DNA of 64,000 nucleotides from Amycolatopsis deserti (GTDB lineage: Bacteria > Actinomycetota > Actinomycetes > Mycobacteriales > Pseudonocardiaceae): positions 124,001-188,000 of the forward strand of contig NZ_BNAU01000003.1 in NCBI RefSeq assembly GCF_014653945.1, written 5' to 3'. The notes under the pieces are model-generated. The model was not told the origin of the DNA. It was given only the letters and a program-made list of their open reading frames with translations, and made no database searches. The first letter of the stretch is position 1; each line of letters starts with the position of its first letter. This document shows, in pieces, positions 1 to 7,812 of this stretch. The translations under genes and the position numbers were made by a program.

Positions 1-2
1 CA

Positions 3-317
3 TCAGTTCGCCGCTTTCCGCACGCCGGCCTGCGACTGGTCGTCGGCGGCGGTGTAGGACCTGCCCGCGCCGCCCAGTTTGTCCGCGTACTCACCGGAAG
101 CGCGCACGTAGCTGTCCACACAGGCCACCAGCCGCTCCACGCCCGCCTTGAACCCGGCGAAGGACTCGTGGTGCTTTCGGCCGAAGTCCTCGGCCTTGAT
201 CCGCACGTCCCGCAGGTTGGGCAGCGTGTACTTCAGCTGCGTCCCGGGCTCGTCCCGGACCGCCGCCGCGGCGGCGCTCAGCTGCTGCGGATCGACCTCG
301 TACCCGGCCACGACCAC
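3..317 (-). CDS. EspC-like ESX (type VII) secretion-associated protein
   Basis: This 104-residue acidic helical protein resembles the EspC / DUF2580 group of type VII secretion targets. Evidence is its length, an N-terminal 'YEVDP' start as in WXG100-type proteins, two amphipathic helical halves (about 10-45 and 48-85) and a C-terminal YTAAD at residues 88-92, which fits the general YxxxD/E export signal. The GTG start at 317 follows a purine-rich GAGGGGGAG. It lies 61 bases downstream of glmM in the same direction, so it could be read from glmM or from its own promoter. There is no clear W-x-G turn, so it is not a canonical WXG100. Its partner genes may lie beyond the left edge. Function as a secreted substrate is inferred. 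Confidence 0.7.
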   Translation of the reverse strand: MVVAGYEVDPQQLSAAAAAVRDEPGTQLKYTLPNLRDVRIKAEDFGRKHHESFAGFKAGVERLVACVDSYVRASGEYADKLGGAGRSYTAADDQSQAGVRKAAN

Positions 318-378
318 TCCCCCTCAATCCGTGTCGTGCACAGAATGTACCCAGGGGGTACGACAGTTCGCAGTCGGT

Positions 379-1713
379 TCAGGAGACGGACGAGACCACT
401 CCGGCGAGACGGTCGGCCGCGGCCTGCGCGATCTCCTGCGCCGGCGCCTCGACCATCACCCGCACCAGCTGCTCGGTGCCGGACGGGCGTAGCAGGACGC
501 GGCCCTCGTCGCCCAGCTCGGCCTCGACGGCCTCGACCGCCTCCCGCACGGTCTGCGACTTCGCCACCGTCGCCTTGTCCGAGACCCGCACGTTGACCAG
601 CACCTGGGGCAGCTTGCGCATCACCCCGGCGAGCTCGGCCAGCGGCTTGCCGGTGGAGGCGACCCGGCTCATCACCCGCAGCGCCGTCAGCAGGCCGTCG
701 CCGGTGGTCGCCAGCGCGGGGAACACCACGTGACCGGACTGCTCGCCGCCCAGCGCGTACCCGCCCGAACGCAGCTCCTCGAGCACGTACCGGTCGCCGA
801 CGGCGGTCGTGCGCAGGTTCACCTTGTGATCGCGCATCGCCAGGTGCAGACCGAGGTTGCTCATCACCGTCGCGACGAGGGTGTCGTGCGTCAGCTCACC
901 GGCCTCGGCCATCGCCAGCGCCAGGATCGCCATGATCTGGTCGCCGTCCACCAGCTCGCCTGAGGCGTCCACGGCCAGGCAGCGGTCGGCGTCACCGTCG
1001 TGGGCGATGCCCAGATCGGCGCCGTGCTCGACCACCATGGCCTGCAGCTGCTCCGGGTGCGTGGAGCCGCAGTTCTCGTTGATGTTGATGCCGTCCGGTT
1101 CGGCGTGGATGGCGATGACCTCGGCACCGGCCTTGCGGTAGACCTCGGGCGCGGCGAACGAGGCCGCCCCGTTGGCGCAGTCGACCACGATCCGCAGGCC
1201 GGTGAGCGGGTGCGGGGTGGCCGCGAGCAGGTGGTCGGTGTAGCGGTCGATGGCGTCGGCGACGTCGCTGACCCGGCCGATCTCGGCGCCGGTCGGGCGC
1301 GGACCGTCGCCGGTCAGGCCGGCCTCGATCTCGTCCTCGATGCCGTCCGGCAGCTTGTGCCCGCCGGAGGCGAAGAGCTTGATGCCGTTGTCCGGCATGG
1401 GGTTGTGGGACGCGGAGATCATCACGCCGAGGTCGGCTTCGAGGGCGCCGACCAGGTAGGCGACGGCGGGGGTCGGCTGGACGCCCACGCGCAGGACGTC
1501 CGCACCGGCCGACGCGAGGCCCGCCACCACGGCGGCCTCCAGCATCTCACCACTGGCCCGCGGGTCGCGCCCGACGACGGCCACCGGGCGGTGCGAGCGG
1601 TCGTGCGCGGCGAGCACGCGGGCCGCGCTGGCCGCCACGGACAGCGCCAGCTCCGGCGTCAGCTCCCCGTTGGCCAGACCTCGAACCCCGTCGGTGCCGA
1701 AAAGGCGAGCCAT
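379..1713 (-). CDS. glmM: Phosphoglucosamine mutase GlmM
   Basis: GlmM converts glucosamine-6-phosphate to glucosamine-1-phosphate for UDP-GlcNAc and so for peptidoglycan. The 444-residue length is normal for the family. Visible signatures are the catalytic phosphoserine loop SASHNP with Ser102, the metal loop DGDADR, the sugar loop GEQSGH and the C-terminal phosphate-binding RPSGTE. The ATG at 1713 ([12 protein letters not shown]) was chosen over longer upstream readings because the family begins here and GAGGAGAGGATGAG precedes it. It lies next to rplM-rpsI as in mycobacteria. The 211-base gap to rpsI holds the rpsI terminator, so glmM probably has its own promoter. Confidence 0.97.
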   Translation of the reverse strand: MARLFGTDGVRGLANGELTPELALSVAASAARVLAAHDRSHRPVAVVGRDPRASGEMLEAAVVAGLASAGADVLRVGVQPTPAVAYLVGALEADLGVMISASHNPMPDNGIKLFASGGHKLPDGIEDEIEAGLTGDGPRPTGAEIGRVSDVADAIDRYTDHLLAATPHPLTGLRIVVDCANGAASFAAPEVYRKAGAEVIAIHAEPDGININENCGSTHPEQLQAMVVEHGADLGIAHDGDADRCLAVDASGELVDGDQIMAILALAMAEAGELTHDTLVATVMSNLGLHLAMRDHKVNLRTTAVGDRYVLEELRSGGYALGGEQSGHVVFPALATTGDGLLTALRVMSRVASTGKPLAELAGVMRKLPQVLVNVRVSDKATVAKSQTVREAVEAVEAELGDEGRVLLRPSGTEQLVRVMVEAPAQEIAQAAADRLAGVVSSVS

Positions 1714-1871
1714 CTCATCCTCTCCTCGAGCCGTGCAACCCCGACAACCTAGCGTCCTCCGGTTCGACGGTAACGCTGCCCCGTGACGTCGTCGCCAGGG
1801 TGCGTTCCGCTGGAAGAATGCCCTTTTCGCGCGTGACGAACCCAGCCGGTGTGTCACCTTGCCGGGAACGA

Positions 1872-1907
1872 CGAAGGCGCCCACCCGGAACCGGATGGGC
1901 GCCTTCG
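1872..1907 (-). terminator. Terminator hairpin after rplM-rpsI
   Basis: Twelve paired bases (1872-1883 with 1896-1907), plus a few further pairs after one mismatch, sit 17 bases past the rpsI stop. It is a GC-rich stem without a strong U run, the usual form in high-GC actinobacteria. Confidence 0.65.
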
Positions 1908-1924
1908 AACGAGCTGAGCGCGGG

Positions 1925-2433
<509 letters not shown>

Positions 2434-2437
<4 letters not shown>

Positions 2438-2886
2438 TTGGCGACCTGCGCGATCTTGGTGATCTGGAACGGCTGCGGCTGCTGCGCAGCGTGCGGGTGC
2501 TGCGGGCCTGCGTAGACCTTCAGCTTCTTCGCCTGGGCGCGGCCGAGCTTGTTCTTCGGCAGCATGCCCTTGACGACCTTCTCCAGCAGCCGGTCCGGCC
2601 GCGTGTCGAGCAGCTCGCCGAACGAGCGCTTGCGCAGACCGCCCGGGTAACCGCTGTGCCGGTACGCGAACTTCTGGTCGCGCTTGTTACCGGTCAGACG
2701 GACCTTCTCGGCGTTCACGATGATGACGAAATCACCGGTGTCCACGTGAGGTGCATACGTGGGCTTGTGCTTGCCGCGCAGCAGCGTGGCGACCTCGGTC
2801 GCGAGCCGGCCGAGCACGACATCCTCGGCATCGATCACATGCCAGGCACGGGTGACATCGCCAGGCTTAGGGCTGTACGTGGGCAA
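2434..2886 (-). CDS. rplM: 50S ribosomal protein L13
   Basis: L13 is an early-assembly protein of the 50S subunit. The 150 residues match the family from '[20 protein letters not shown]' through 'RHSGYPGGL' and '[10 protein letters not shown]'. Translation starts at TTG (2886), which encodes the family-typical MPTYSPK start and is preceded by GAGGTAGACC. Its stop overlaps the rpsI GTG, forming the usual rplM-rpsI pair. A 190-base leader separates it from the divergent lipoprotein gene, and an AT-rich TATCTTTATA element lies about 85 bases upstream of the start. Confidence 0.97.
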
Positions 2887-2967
2887 GGGTCTACCTCGTG
2901 GTCAACGGTGCGTTTGGGGTCGAGTGCGTACCCAGCGCGAACGCTTGCTGCACGCACAACGACATAT

Positions 2968-2980
2968 AAAGATACCCGCC
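2968..2980 (-). promoter_or_regulatory. Candidate -10 region of rplM-rpsI, motif shared with rpsL
   Basis: On the minus strand this reads GGCGGGTATCTTT. The same 13 bases occur at 46029-46041 upstream of rpsL-rpsG. TATCTT would serve as a -10 hexamer about 85 bases before the TTG start. I see no good -35 at 17 bases, so assignment as a promoter is tentative. Confidence 0.35.
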
Positions 2981-3076
2981 GGGTTCGGCGACCTTGAAAG
3001 CGGGGTGGTCCCGGCTTACATACTAGGGTTACGCGCAGTCGACAACACGGTTTTTCGCCTGGAGGGGGCCACCGGC

Positions 3077-3976
3077 GTGTCCGCGCGAACGAGATCCAGA
3101 CTACCGAGGTTGACCGCGGTGCTCGCCACGGTGGGCCTGCTCGCCGGGTGCGGCAGCGCACAGGCCGGGACGCCCGTGCCGGACGGCGAGGACGCCGCGG
3201 CGTACGTGAGCGCGAAGTTCGACGACACGCTCAACAAGCTGTCCGACCAGTTCAGCGCCAACGAGACCCGCAAGACCCGGCTGGACCAGGTGGTCCGGTT
3301 CGACGAGAGGCGCCTGAACGCGACGATCAGCGCCGTGCAGCTGGGGCACCCGCCCGCCCGGCTGAGCCGCAACCACTCCAACCTCGACTCGAACGAGTAC
3401 CTCGACGTCTACCACCCGGCCAACAGCCCGGTCGAGTACATGCTGCTGGGGCCCGTGTACGCGAGCCTCGCGCCGACGCCGTGGGTGCAGATGCCGTACA
3501 CGTCGGGCCAGTACAACGAGTGCTTCTGGGAGGGCGCGCAGACGGTCTGCAAGATGCTGGGCGCCGTGCAGGACTCGGTGGAGGACGGCCACGGCGCGAA
3601 GCGGGCGAACAGCAAGCCCGACGGCAGCGTCGAGCTGATGGCGGAGGTCACGCTGACGGCGTTCATCGACAACGACGTGGTGACCTTCCCGGCGGCGATC
3701 GCCTCCGAGCTGACGGCCGAGATGAAGGCGCAGACGCTGCAGACGCGGGTCGCGCTGGACCCGCAGGGCAAGCTCACCGAGATCGAGATGACGGGCAAGA
3801 TCACCGGCAACGGGCACGAGCTGGAGATCGACTACCACTACCGGCTCGACGGCACGCCCTCCGAGGTCGACCTGCCCAAGATCCCGGACCCGTCGCAGGT
3901 CACGGTGCTGGCGGACAGCGCGGCGGTGGCTGATTTCTACGCCCGGATGGATGACATCCAGGGGCAGGGTAGGTGA
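3077..3976 (+). CDS. Predicted lipoprotein of unknown function
   Basis: The 299-residue product has a short basic N-terminus, a hydrophobic stretch and a lipobox LLAGC with Cys25 as the lipidation site, so it should be anchored outside the membrane. The mature part is mixed alpha/beta with few motifs, and I do not recognise a family. It slightly resembles actinobacterial LppX/LpqN-sized lipoproteins only in layout. The GTG at 3077 was chosen because GGAGGGGG precedes it and because earlier in-frame starts would put a long non-signal segment in front of the lipobox. Its stop overlaps the start of the next gene (GTGA at 3973-3976), so the two form an operon. It diverges from rplM. Confidence 0.8.
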   Translation: MSARTRSRLPRLTAVLATVGLLAGCGSAQAGTPVPDGEDAAAYVSAKFDDTLNKLSDQFSANETRKTRLDQVVRFDERRLNATISAVQLGHPPARLSRNHSNLDSNEYLDVYHPANSPVEYMLLGPVYASLAPTPWVQMPYTSGQYNECFWEGAQTVCKMLGAVQDSVEDGHGAKRANSKPDGSVELMAEVTLTAFIDNDVVTFPAAIASELTAEMKAQTLQTRVALDPQGKLTEIEMTGKITGNGHELEIDYHYRLDGTPSEVDLPKIPDPSQVTVLADSAAVADFYARMDDIQGQGR

Positions 3977-4935
3977 GTGGCGTGAACCAGCCGCAACAGC
4001 CCGGGTGGCAGCCGTGGGGATCGGCGGGGTCTTCGGAGGAGCAGGGGGCCTCGGGGGCGCAGGTTGGGAACACCGGGCAGCCGGGCGAGCAGAACTGGGC
4101 GCCTGGGGCGTACGGCCCGCACAGCAGCGCACAGCCCGGGCAAGGCGGGGGTTACTCGCAGCCCGGGGCGAGTGGGGTCGGCGGGGCGGCGCCGCAGGGC
4201 TGGGCTCATTCCGGCCAGCCCGGCCCCGGCGCGACGAGCGGCCCGGTGCCGCAGCCGTGGAGCCAGCCCGGCGGCGCCGGGCAGAGCGCGGCAGGTCCCG
4301 GTCCGGCGAGTGGGCCGATGGGACAACCGTGGAACCCGTCCGGGAGCGGTCCGGCGAGCGGGGCGACGCCTCAACCGTGGGGGCAACACACCAGCGGTCC
4401 GGCGAGCGGGGCGACGCCCCAACCGTGGGGGCAACACACCAGCGGTCCGGCGAGCGGGCCGACACCCCAACCCTGGGGGCACGGCACTGGCGCGCCGCCG
4501 CAGTACCCCGCCACCGGCCCGAGCCAGTCCCACAACCCGCCCAGTGGGCCTCAGCCGCAGCAGGGTGAGCAGTGGCAGCCGAGCTACGGGGGGTTCGGTG
4601 CGTTCGCTCCGGAGAAGGCCAAGCGCTCCAAGAAACCGCTCCTGATCGGGCTCGCGGTGGTGGTTCTGCTCTGTGGCGGTGGGGCCGGCGCCTGGCTGCT
4701 CGGCGCGTTCCAGGGCGACACCCTCGACCAGGCCGCCGTCCAGGACGGGGTCCTCAAGATCCTCCGCGAGGACTTCGGCGAGGGAGACGTCAAGAACGCC
4801 CAGTGCCCCGAGGACCAGCCCGTCCGCACGGGAACCACGTTCGAATGCACCGTCACCGTCGCGGGACAACCGAAAAAGGTGACCGTCCGCGTTCTCAACG
4901 ACCAGGCCCAGTACGAAGTCGGAATGCCGCGCTGA
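3973..4935 (+). CDS. Gln/Pro/Gly-rich membrane protein with C-terminal DUF4333-like domain
   Basis: The first 215 residues are low-complexity, rich in Pro, Gly, Gln, Ser and Trp, and include a near-perfect 16-residue repeat copied three times. One membrane helix follows at about residues 223-243 (LLIGLAVVVLLCGGGAGAWLL). The remaining 75 residues, outside the cell, carry two cysteines (NAQCPEDQ and FECTV) spaced as in DUF4333 domains of actinobacterial surface proteins. The GTG start overlaps the preceding lipoprotein stop; a second GTG at 3982 is also possible. A strong terminator follows. The role is unknown; the layout suggests a cytoplasmic disordered tail tethered to a small exported domain. 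Confidence 0.75.
   Translation: MSGVNQPQQPGWQPWGSAGSSEEQGASGAQVGNTGQPGEQNWAPGAYGPHSSAQPGQGGGYSQPGASGVGGAAPQGWAHSGQPGPGATSGPVPQPWSQPGGAGQSAAGPGPASGPMGQPWNPSGSGPASGATPQPWGQHTSGPASGATPQPWGQHTSGPASGPTPQPWGHGTGAPPQYPATGPSQSHNPPSGPQPQQGEQWQPSYGGFGAFAPEKAKRSKKPLLIGLAVVVLLCGGGAGAWLLGAFQGDTLDQAAVQDGVLKILREDFGEGDVKNAQCPEDQPVRTGTTFECTVTVAGQPKKVTVRVLNDQAQYEVGMPR
4345..4488 (+). repeat. Three tandem 48-bp coding repeats
   Basis: Copies lie at 4345-4392, 4393-4440 and 4441-4488. The first two differ by one base and the third is more diverged. Each encodes SGPASGATPQPWGQHT-type residues in frame inside the DUF4333 protein. Confidence 0.9.
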
Positions 4936-4944
4936 CAAACGGAA

Positions 4945-4975
4945 AAAGGGCCCCGGCGCGCAGCCGGGGCCCTTT
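4945..4975. terminator. Bidirectional terminator
   Basis: A perfect 13-bp stem (4945-4957 with 4963-4975) with a 5-base loop has AAA on one side and TTT on the other. It lies between the convergent DUF4333 gene and the WXG100 pair, so it can stop transcription from both sides. Confidence 0.9.
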
Positions 4976-4985
4976 CGACGAATGA

Positions 4986-5279
4986 TCAGCCGCCGAACAT
5001 CTTGGTGATGCCGGTGTCCGTCGTCTGGTAGCCGTCGGCGATCTGCGGCAGCGCGGTGGCGATCCGGGCGAGGAGGGCCTTCATGTCCTCCAGCGCGCGG
5101 TTCCACTCCTCCTGGCGGTCGTGCCACGCCTGCTGCGCGTCACCCGTCCAGGAGTTGGTCAGCGGAGCGAGATCCGACTTCAGCTGCGTGAAGAGGTTCT
5201 CCAGCTCACCGCCGGTCTTGTTGCAGTCTTCCGCCGCCTGGTGGATGGTGGCGTAATCGACCTTCATCGGGCCCGACAT
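4986..5279 (-). CDS. WXG100 family ESX substrate, EsxT-like
   Basis: This 97-residue protein has the WXG100 design: two helices joined by a W44-T-G46 turn, and a C-terminal YQTTD at residues 84-88 matching the YxxxD/E type VII export signal. The ATG at 5279 follows AAAGGA. It lies next to a second WXG100 gene, in the position of esxT next to rplM in mycobacterial ESX-4, and the two proteins are expected to form a secreted heterodimer. No evidence in the sequence shows what the dimer does outside the cell. The identification as EsxT is by position and family, not by direct comparison. Confidence 0.92.
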   Translation of the reverse strand: MSGPMKVDYATIHQAAEDCNKTGGELENLFTQLKSDLAPLTNSWTGDAQQAWHDRQEEWNRALEDMKALLARIATALPQIADGYQTTDTGITKMFGG

Positions 5280-5332
5280 GATTGTCCTTTCTGGTCTGGA
5301 AGTCAGGTGGGAGAACGGCGCTCAGGCCGCGA

Positions 5333-5650
5333 TCACAGGCCTTCGAGAGCGGCCTGGAGCGAGCTGAGCTGCTGGTTGACTTCCTGGTCCTGCACCTCGT
5401 ACTGGACACCGGAGGACTTCAACATCTCGCCGATGTGCTCGAGCGCGTCGTTCAGCTTCGCCGACTTCTGCCCGAACGCGTCCATGACCTCCTGGAACAC
5501 CTTGGCCGCGGGGCCGGTCCAGCCCGCCTGCGTGGCCTCGATGTTGTTGGCCAGCTGCATCAGGTTCTGGTCCATCGCCAGCTTGGCCTCGGACACCTTC
5601 AGGTGCGCGGCCGCAAATTCTGCCGGATCCCCTTCAAAGCCGCCTGCCAT
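5333..5650 (-). CDS. WXG100 family ESX substrate, EsxU-like
   Basis: The 105-residue protein is a WXG100 member with W44-T-G46 in the hairpin turn and YEVQD at residues 84-88 in the C-terminal tail, the same spacing as in its neighbour. The ATG at 5650 follows AAGGGGGTAG. It begins the pair, with a 53-base gap before the second WXG100 gene, so both are likely on one transcript that ends at the strong hairpin at 4945-4975. It would bind the partner in the cytosol and present the YxxxD signal to EccC. It occupies the esxU position of ESX-4 loci. Confidence 0.92.
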   Translation of the reverse strand: MAGGFEGDPAEFAAAHLKVSEAKLAMDQNLMQLANNIEATQAGWTGPAAKVFQEVMDAFGQKSAKLNDALEHIGEMLKSSGVQYEVQDQEVNQQLSSLQAALEGL

Positions 5651-5813
5651 GAGGAACTACCCCCTTCGTCGTGGTGTCGTCCGTAATGATCCCAACCGCC
5701 TTACGGACCTACGACGACGACCTTGCCATGGGCGGTTCCGCCTTGTCCCGCTCTTCCCGGAAGTAGTTGCGAGAGTGAATGCCGCGCTCACCCGGACGAG
5801 TGGGCGAGCGATT

Positions 5814-7742
5814 TCACGTCCTGATGTTGAGCGTCCGGATCACCTGGGTGCAGGCGCCGTCGACCCGCCCGCGCGCGTTCTCGTTCGCGTACACGCATCC
5901 GACGTTCACCTGGACCTTGCCCTGCGCGAGGGCGTACCAGTCGATCGAGGCGTTCTGGCCGGGCAGGACCTGGTGGTAGAAGATGACCTTCCGGCCGGCG
6001 TAGGTCGCGTCCGGGTTGAACCCCGAGTACTGCGACGGGGCGGCCATGATCTGCGACCGCAACTCCCCCACCAGCCGGCCGGGATCGGCCGACGCGTCGT
6101 AGGACAGCGCGTGTTCCTGCACCGACACCGAATCGAACTGCTGCTGCGCGTCGTCCGGCTTGATCAGCGTCTCCCGCAGATCGGGATCGCCACCGGTCTG
6201 CGTCCAGTCCTGCGGCGCGTTGAACTGGTAGTGGTACTGCGCGACGACTTTCCCGGGTGGCTGCTCCGGCTCCCCGTCGGCGTTGAGCGCCAGCAGCAGC
6301 CCGGCGACCGCGGCCGCGACCAGCACCACCGCACCGCCGATGATCCACGGCAGCTTGGGCTTCGTGCGCGCCGGCGTCGCGGGGATCCCGCGCGGCGGCG
6401 AACCCGGTCCCGAACTGTGCGGGGCCGGGCTGTGGTGCGCGGGGCGCGGCGGGCCCGGTGGCGGACGGCGCACTCCCGGCGCCTGCCGCGGCACGGTGGG
6501 ACCGCTGAACCCGCCGGGCGGGGTGGGCGGCCGGGGCGAGAACCCGGGACGCGGCGCGTTCGGGTTGCGCACGACCTCCGTGCGCTGGTCGGCGAGCTGC
6601 CGGGCCGGCACGCGCGGCGGTGGCGCGGACGGCGCCTTCTGGACGGCGAGCAGCGCACCGCGGGCCACGACCGTCTCCGGCTGGTCCAAAGTGGTCGGTA
6701 CGACACCGGTGCGCTCGTGCACCAGCCGGGAGATCATCGGGATCCGGCTCGACCCGCCCACCAGGAAGATCGCGCTGAGCTGCTTCGGCCGCAGCTCGGC
6801 CTCCTCGATCGCGGCGCAGGTCAGCTCGACCGCGCGCCCCAGCGGCGCGGCGACGAGACGCTCCAGGTCCTCCCGGGTGACGTGCGCGTCGGCGAACGGC
6901 GGCGGCATCGGGACGTCGGTGTAGGCGTGCCGGGACAGCGTTTCCTTCGCGCCGCGGACGTCCTGCCGCAGCACGCGGCGGCGGCGCCGGTCGGCGAGTT
7001 CGCGGCCCTCGACGAGCTGGCGCCACGCCTCCGGATCGGCCGACGACACCAGGCCGCCGACGTGCTCCAGCAGCAGCTGGTCGACGTCGGCGCCGCCGAA
7101 GCTCGGGTCACCGCGGGTGGCGAGCACCTGGAAACCGCCGCGGTGGCCGGGAACGCGGCTCACCACGCTCACGTCGACGGTGCCGCCGCCGAGGTCGAGC
7201 ACGGCCAGCGTCGCGCCGGGGCGGTTGCTGATCTCGACGGTGCGGTCGGAGTTGATCTCCTCGGGCGCGAACGTCGCGGCGTGGAAGACCGCGGCCGCGA
7301 CCGGTTCCGGCACGAGCGTGACCTCGCGGGCCAGGCCACCGGCGGCCTGGCGCAGCAGCCGGGTGCGGACCGCCCCCCAGTCGGCCGGGTGGGTCAGCAC
7401 GAGCAGGTCGACCTCGGCGTTGCCGGCGAGACGGCGGGCCTCGGTGACGGCCCGATCGAGCACCGCGCGCACGACGTCGGTGACCCGCAGGACCCGGTCG
7501 CCGAGCAGCAGTTCGCCCTCGTCGATGCGGCGCTTCGGGTTCGGCTCGTAGCGCGAGGGGTCCATCGCCGCCTGCCGGTCGGCCTCCTGCCCGACGAACA
7601 GGGTGCCGTCCGCCGCGGCGTACACGGCTGAGGACATGAGCGGCTGCCCGTCGACGACGACCACCTGCGGCGGCCGCCCGTTCAACGCGGCCACCACGCA
7701 GGTGCTCGAGGTCCCGAAGTCCACAGCGACGCGCAGGGTCAC
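5814..7742 (-). CDS. Membrane-anchored Hsp70-like protein with type VII secretion-associated C-terminal domain (Rv3446c-like)
   Basis: Residues 1-370 form an actin-fold Hsp70-type ATPase: phosphate-1 loop VDFGTSST at 8-15, phosphate-2 loop LDLGGGTVDVS near 181-191 and adenosine loop LVGGSSRIP near 326-335. There is no substrate-binding lid. A Pro/Arg-rich linker (about 385-455) leads to one membrane helix (about 463-487, WIIGGAVVLVAAAVAGLLLAL), and a 150-residue exported domain follows. This matches the Rv3446c-type secretion-associated proteins found between the Esx pair and EccC in ESX-4 loci. The GTG at 7742 is used. It may couple ATP-driven chaperone action to the secretion pore, which is inference. 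Confidence 0.85.
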   Translation of the reverse strand: MTLRVAVDFGTSSTCVVAALNGRPPQVVVVDGQPLMSSAVYAAADGTLFVGQEADRQAAMDPSRYEPNPKRRIDEGELLLGDRVLRVTDVVRAVLDRAVTEARRLAGNAEVDLLVLTHPADWGAVRTRLLRQAAGGLAREVTLVPEPVAAAVFHAATFAPEEINSDRTVEISNRPGATLAVLDLGGGTVDVSVVSRVPGHRGGFQVLATRGDPSFGGADVDQLLLEHVGGLVSSADPEAWRQLVEGRELADRRRRRVLRQDVRGAKETLSRHAYTDVPMPPPFADAHVTREDLERLVAAPLGRAVELTCAAIEEAELRPKQLSAIFLVGGSSRIPMISRLVHERTGVVPTTLDQPETVVARGALLAVQKAPSAPPPRVPARQLADQRTEVVRNPNAPRPGFSPRPPTPPGGFSGPTVPRQAPGVRRPPPGPPRPAHHSPAPHSSGPGSPPRGIPATPARTKPKLPWIIGGAVVLVAAAVAGLLLALNADGEPEQPPGKVVAQYHYQFNAPQDWTQTGGDPDLRETLIKPDDAQQQFDSVSVQEHALSYDASADPGRLVGELRSQIMAAPSQYSGFNPDATYAGRKVIFYHQVLPGQNASIDWYALAQGKVQVNVGCVYANENARGRVDGACTQVIRTLNIRT

Positions 7743-7812
7743 GAGGCGCCCCCGCGGCGCGCGGGCACCGGAGCCGGGCCACGGCTCCCGCGCCCGGGTA
7801 CGACCGTTCCGA

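Noticed and set aside
4345-4488. CRISPR-like direct repeats
   Set aside because: The copies are tandem without spacers and stay in frame within a coding gene.
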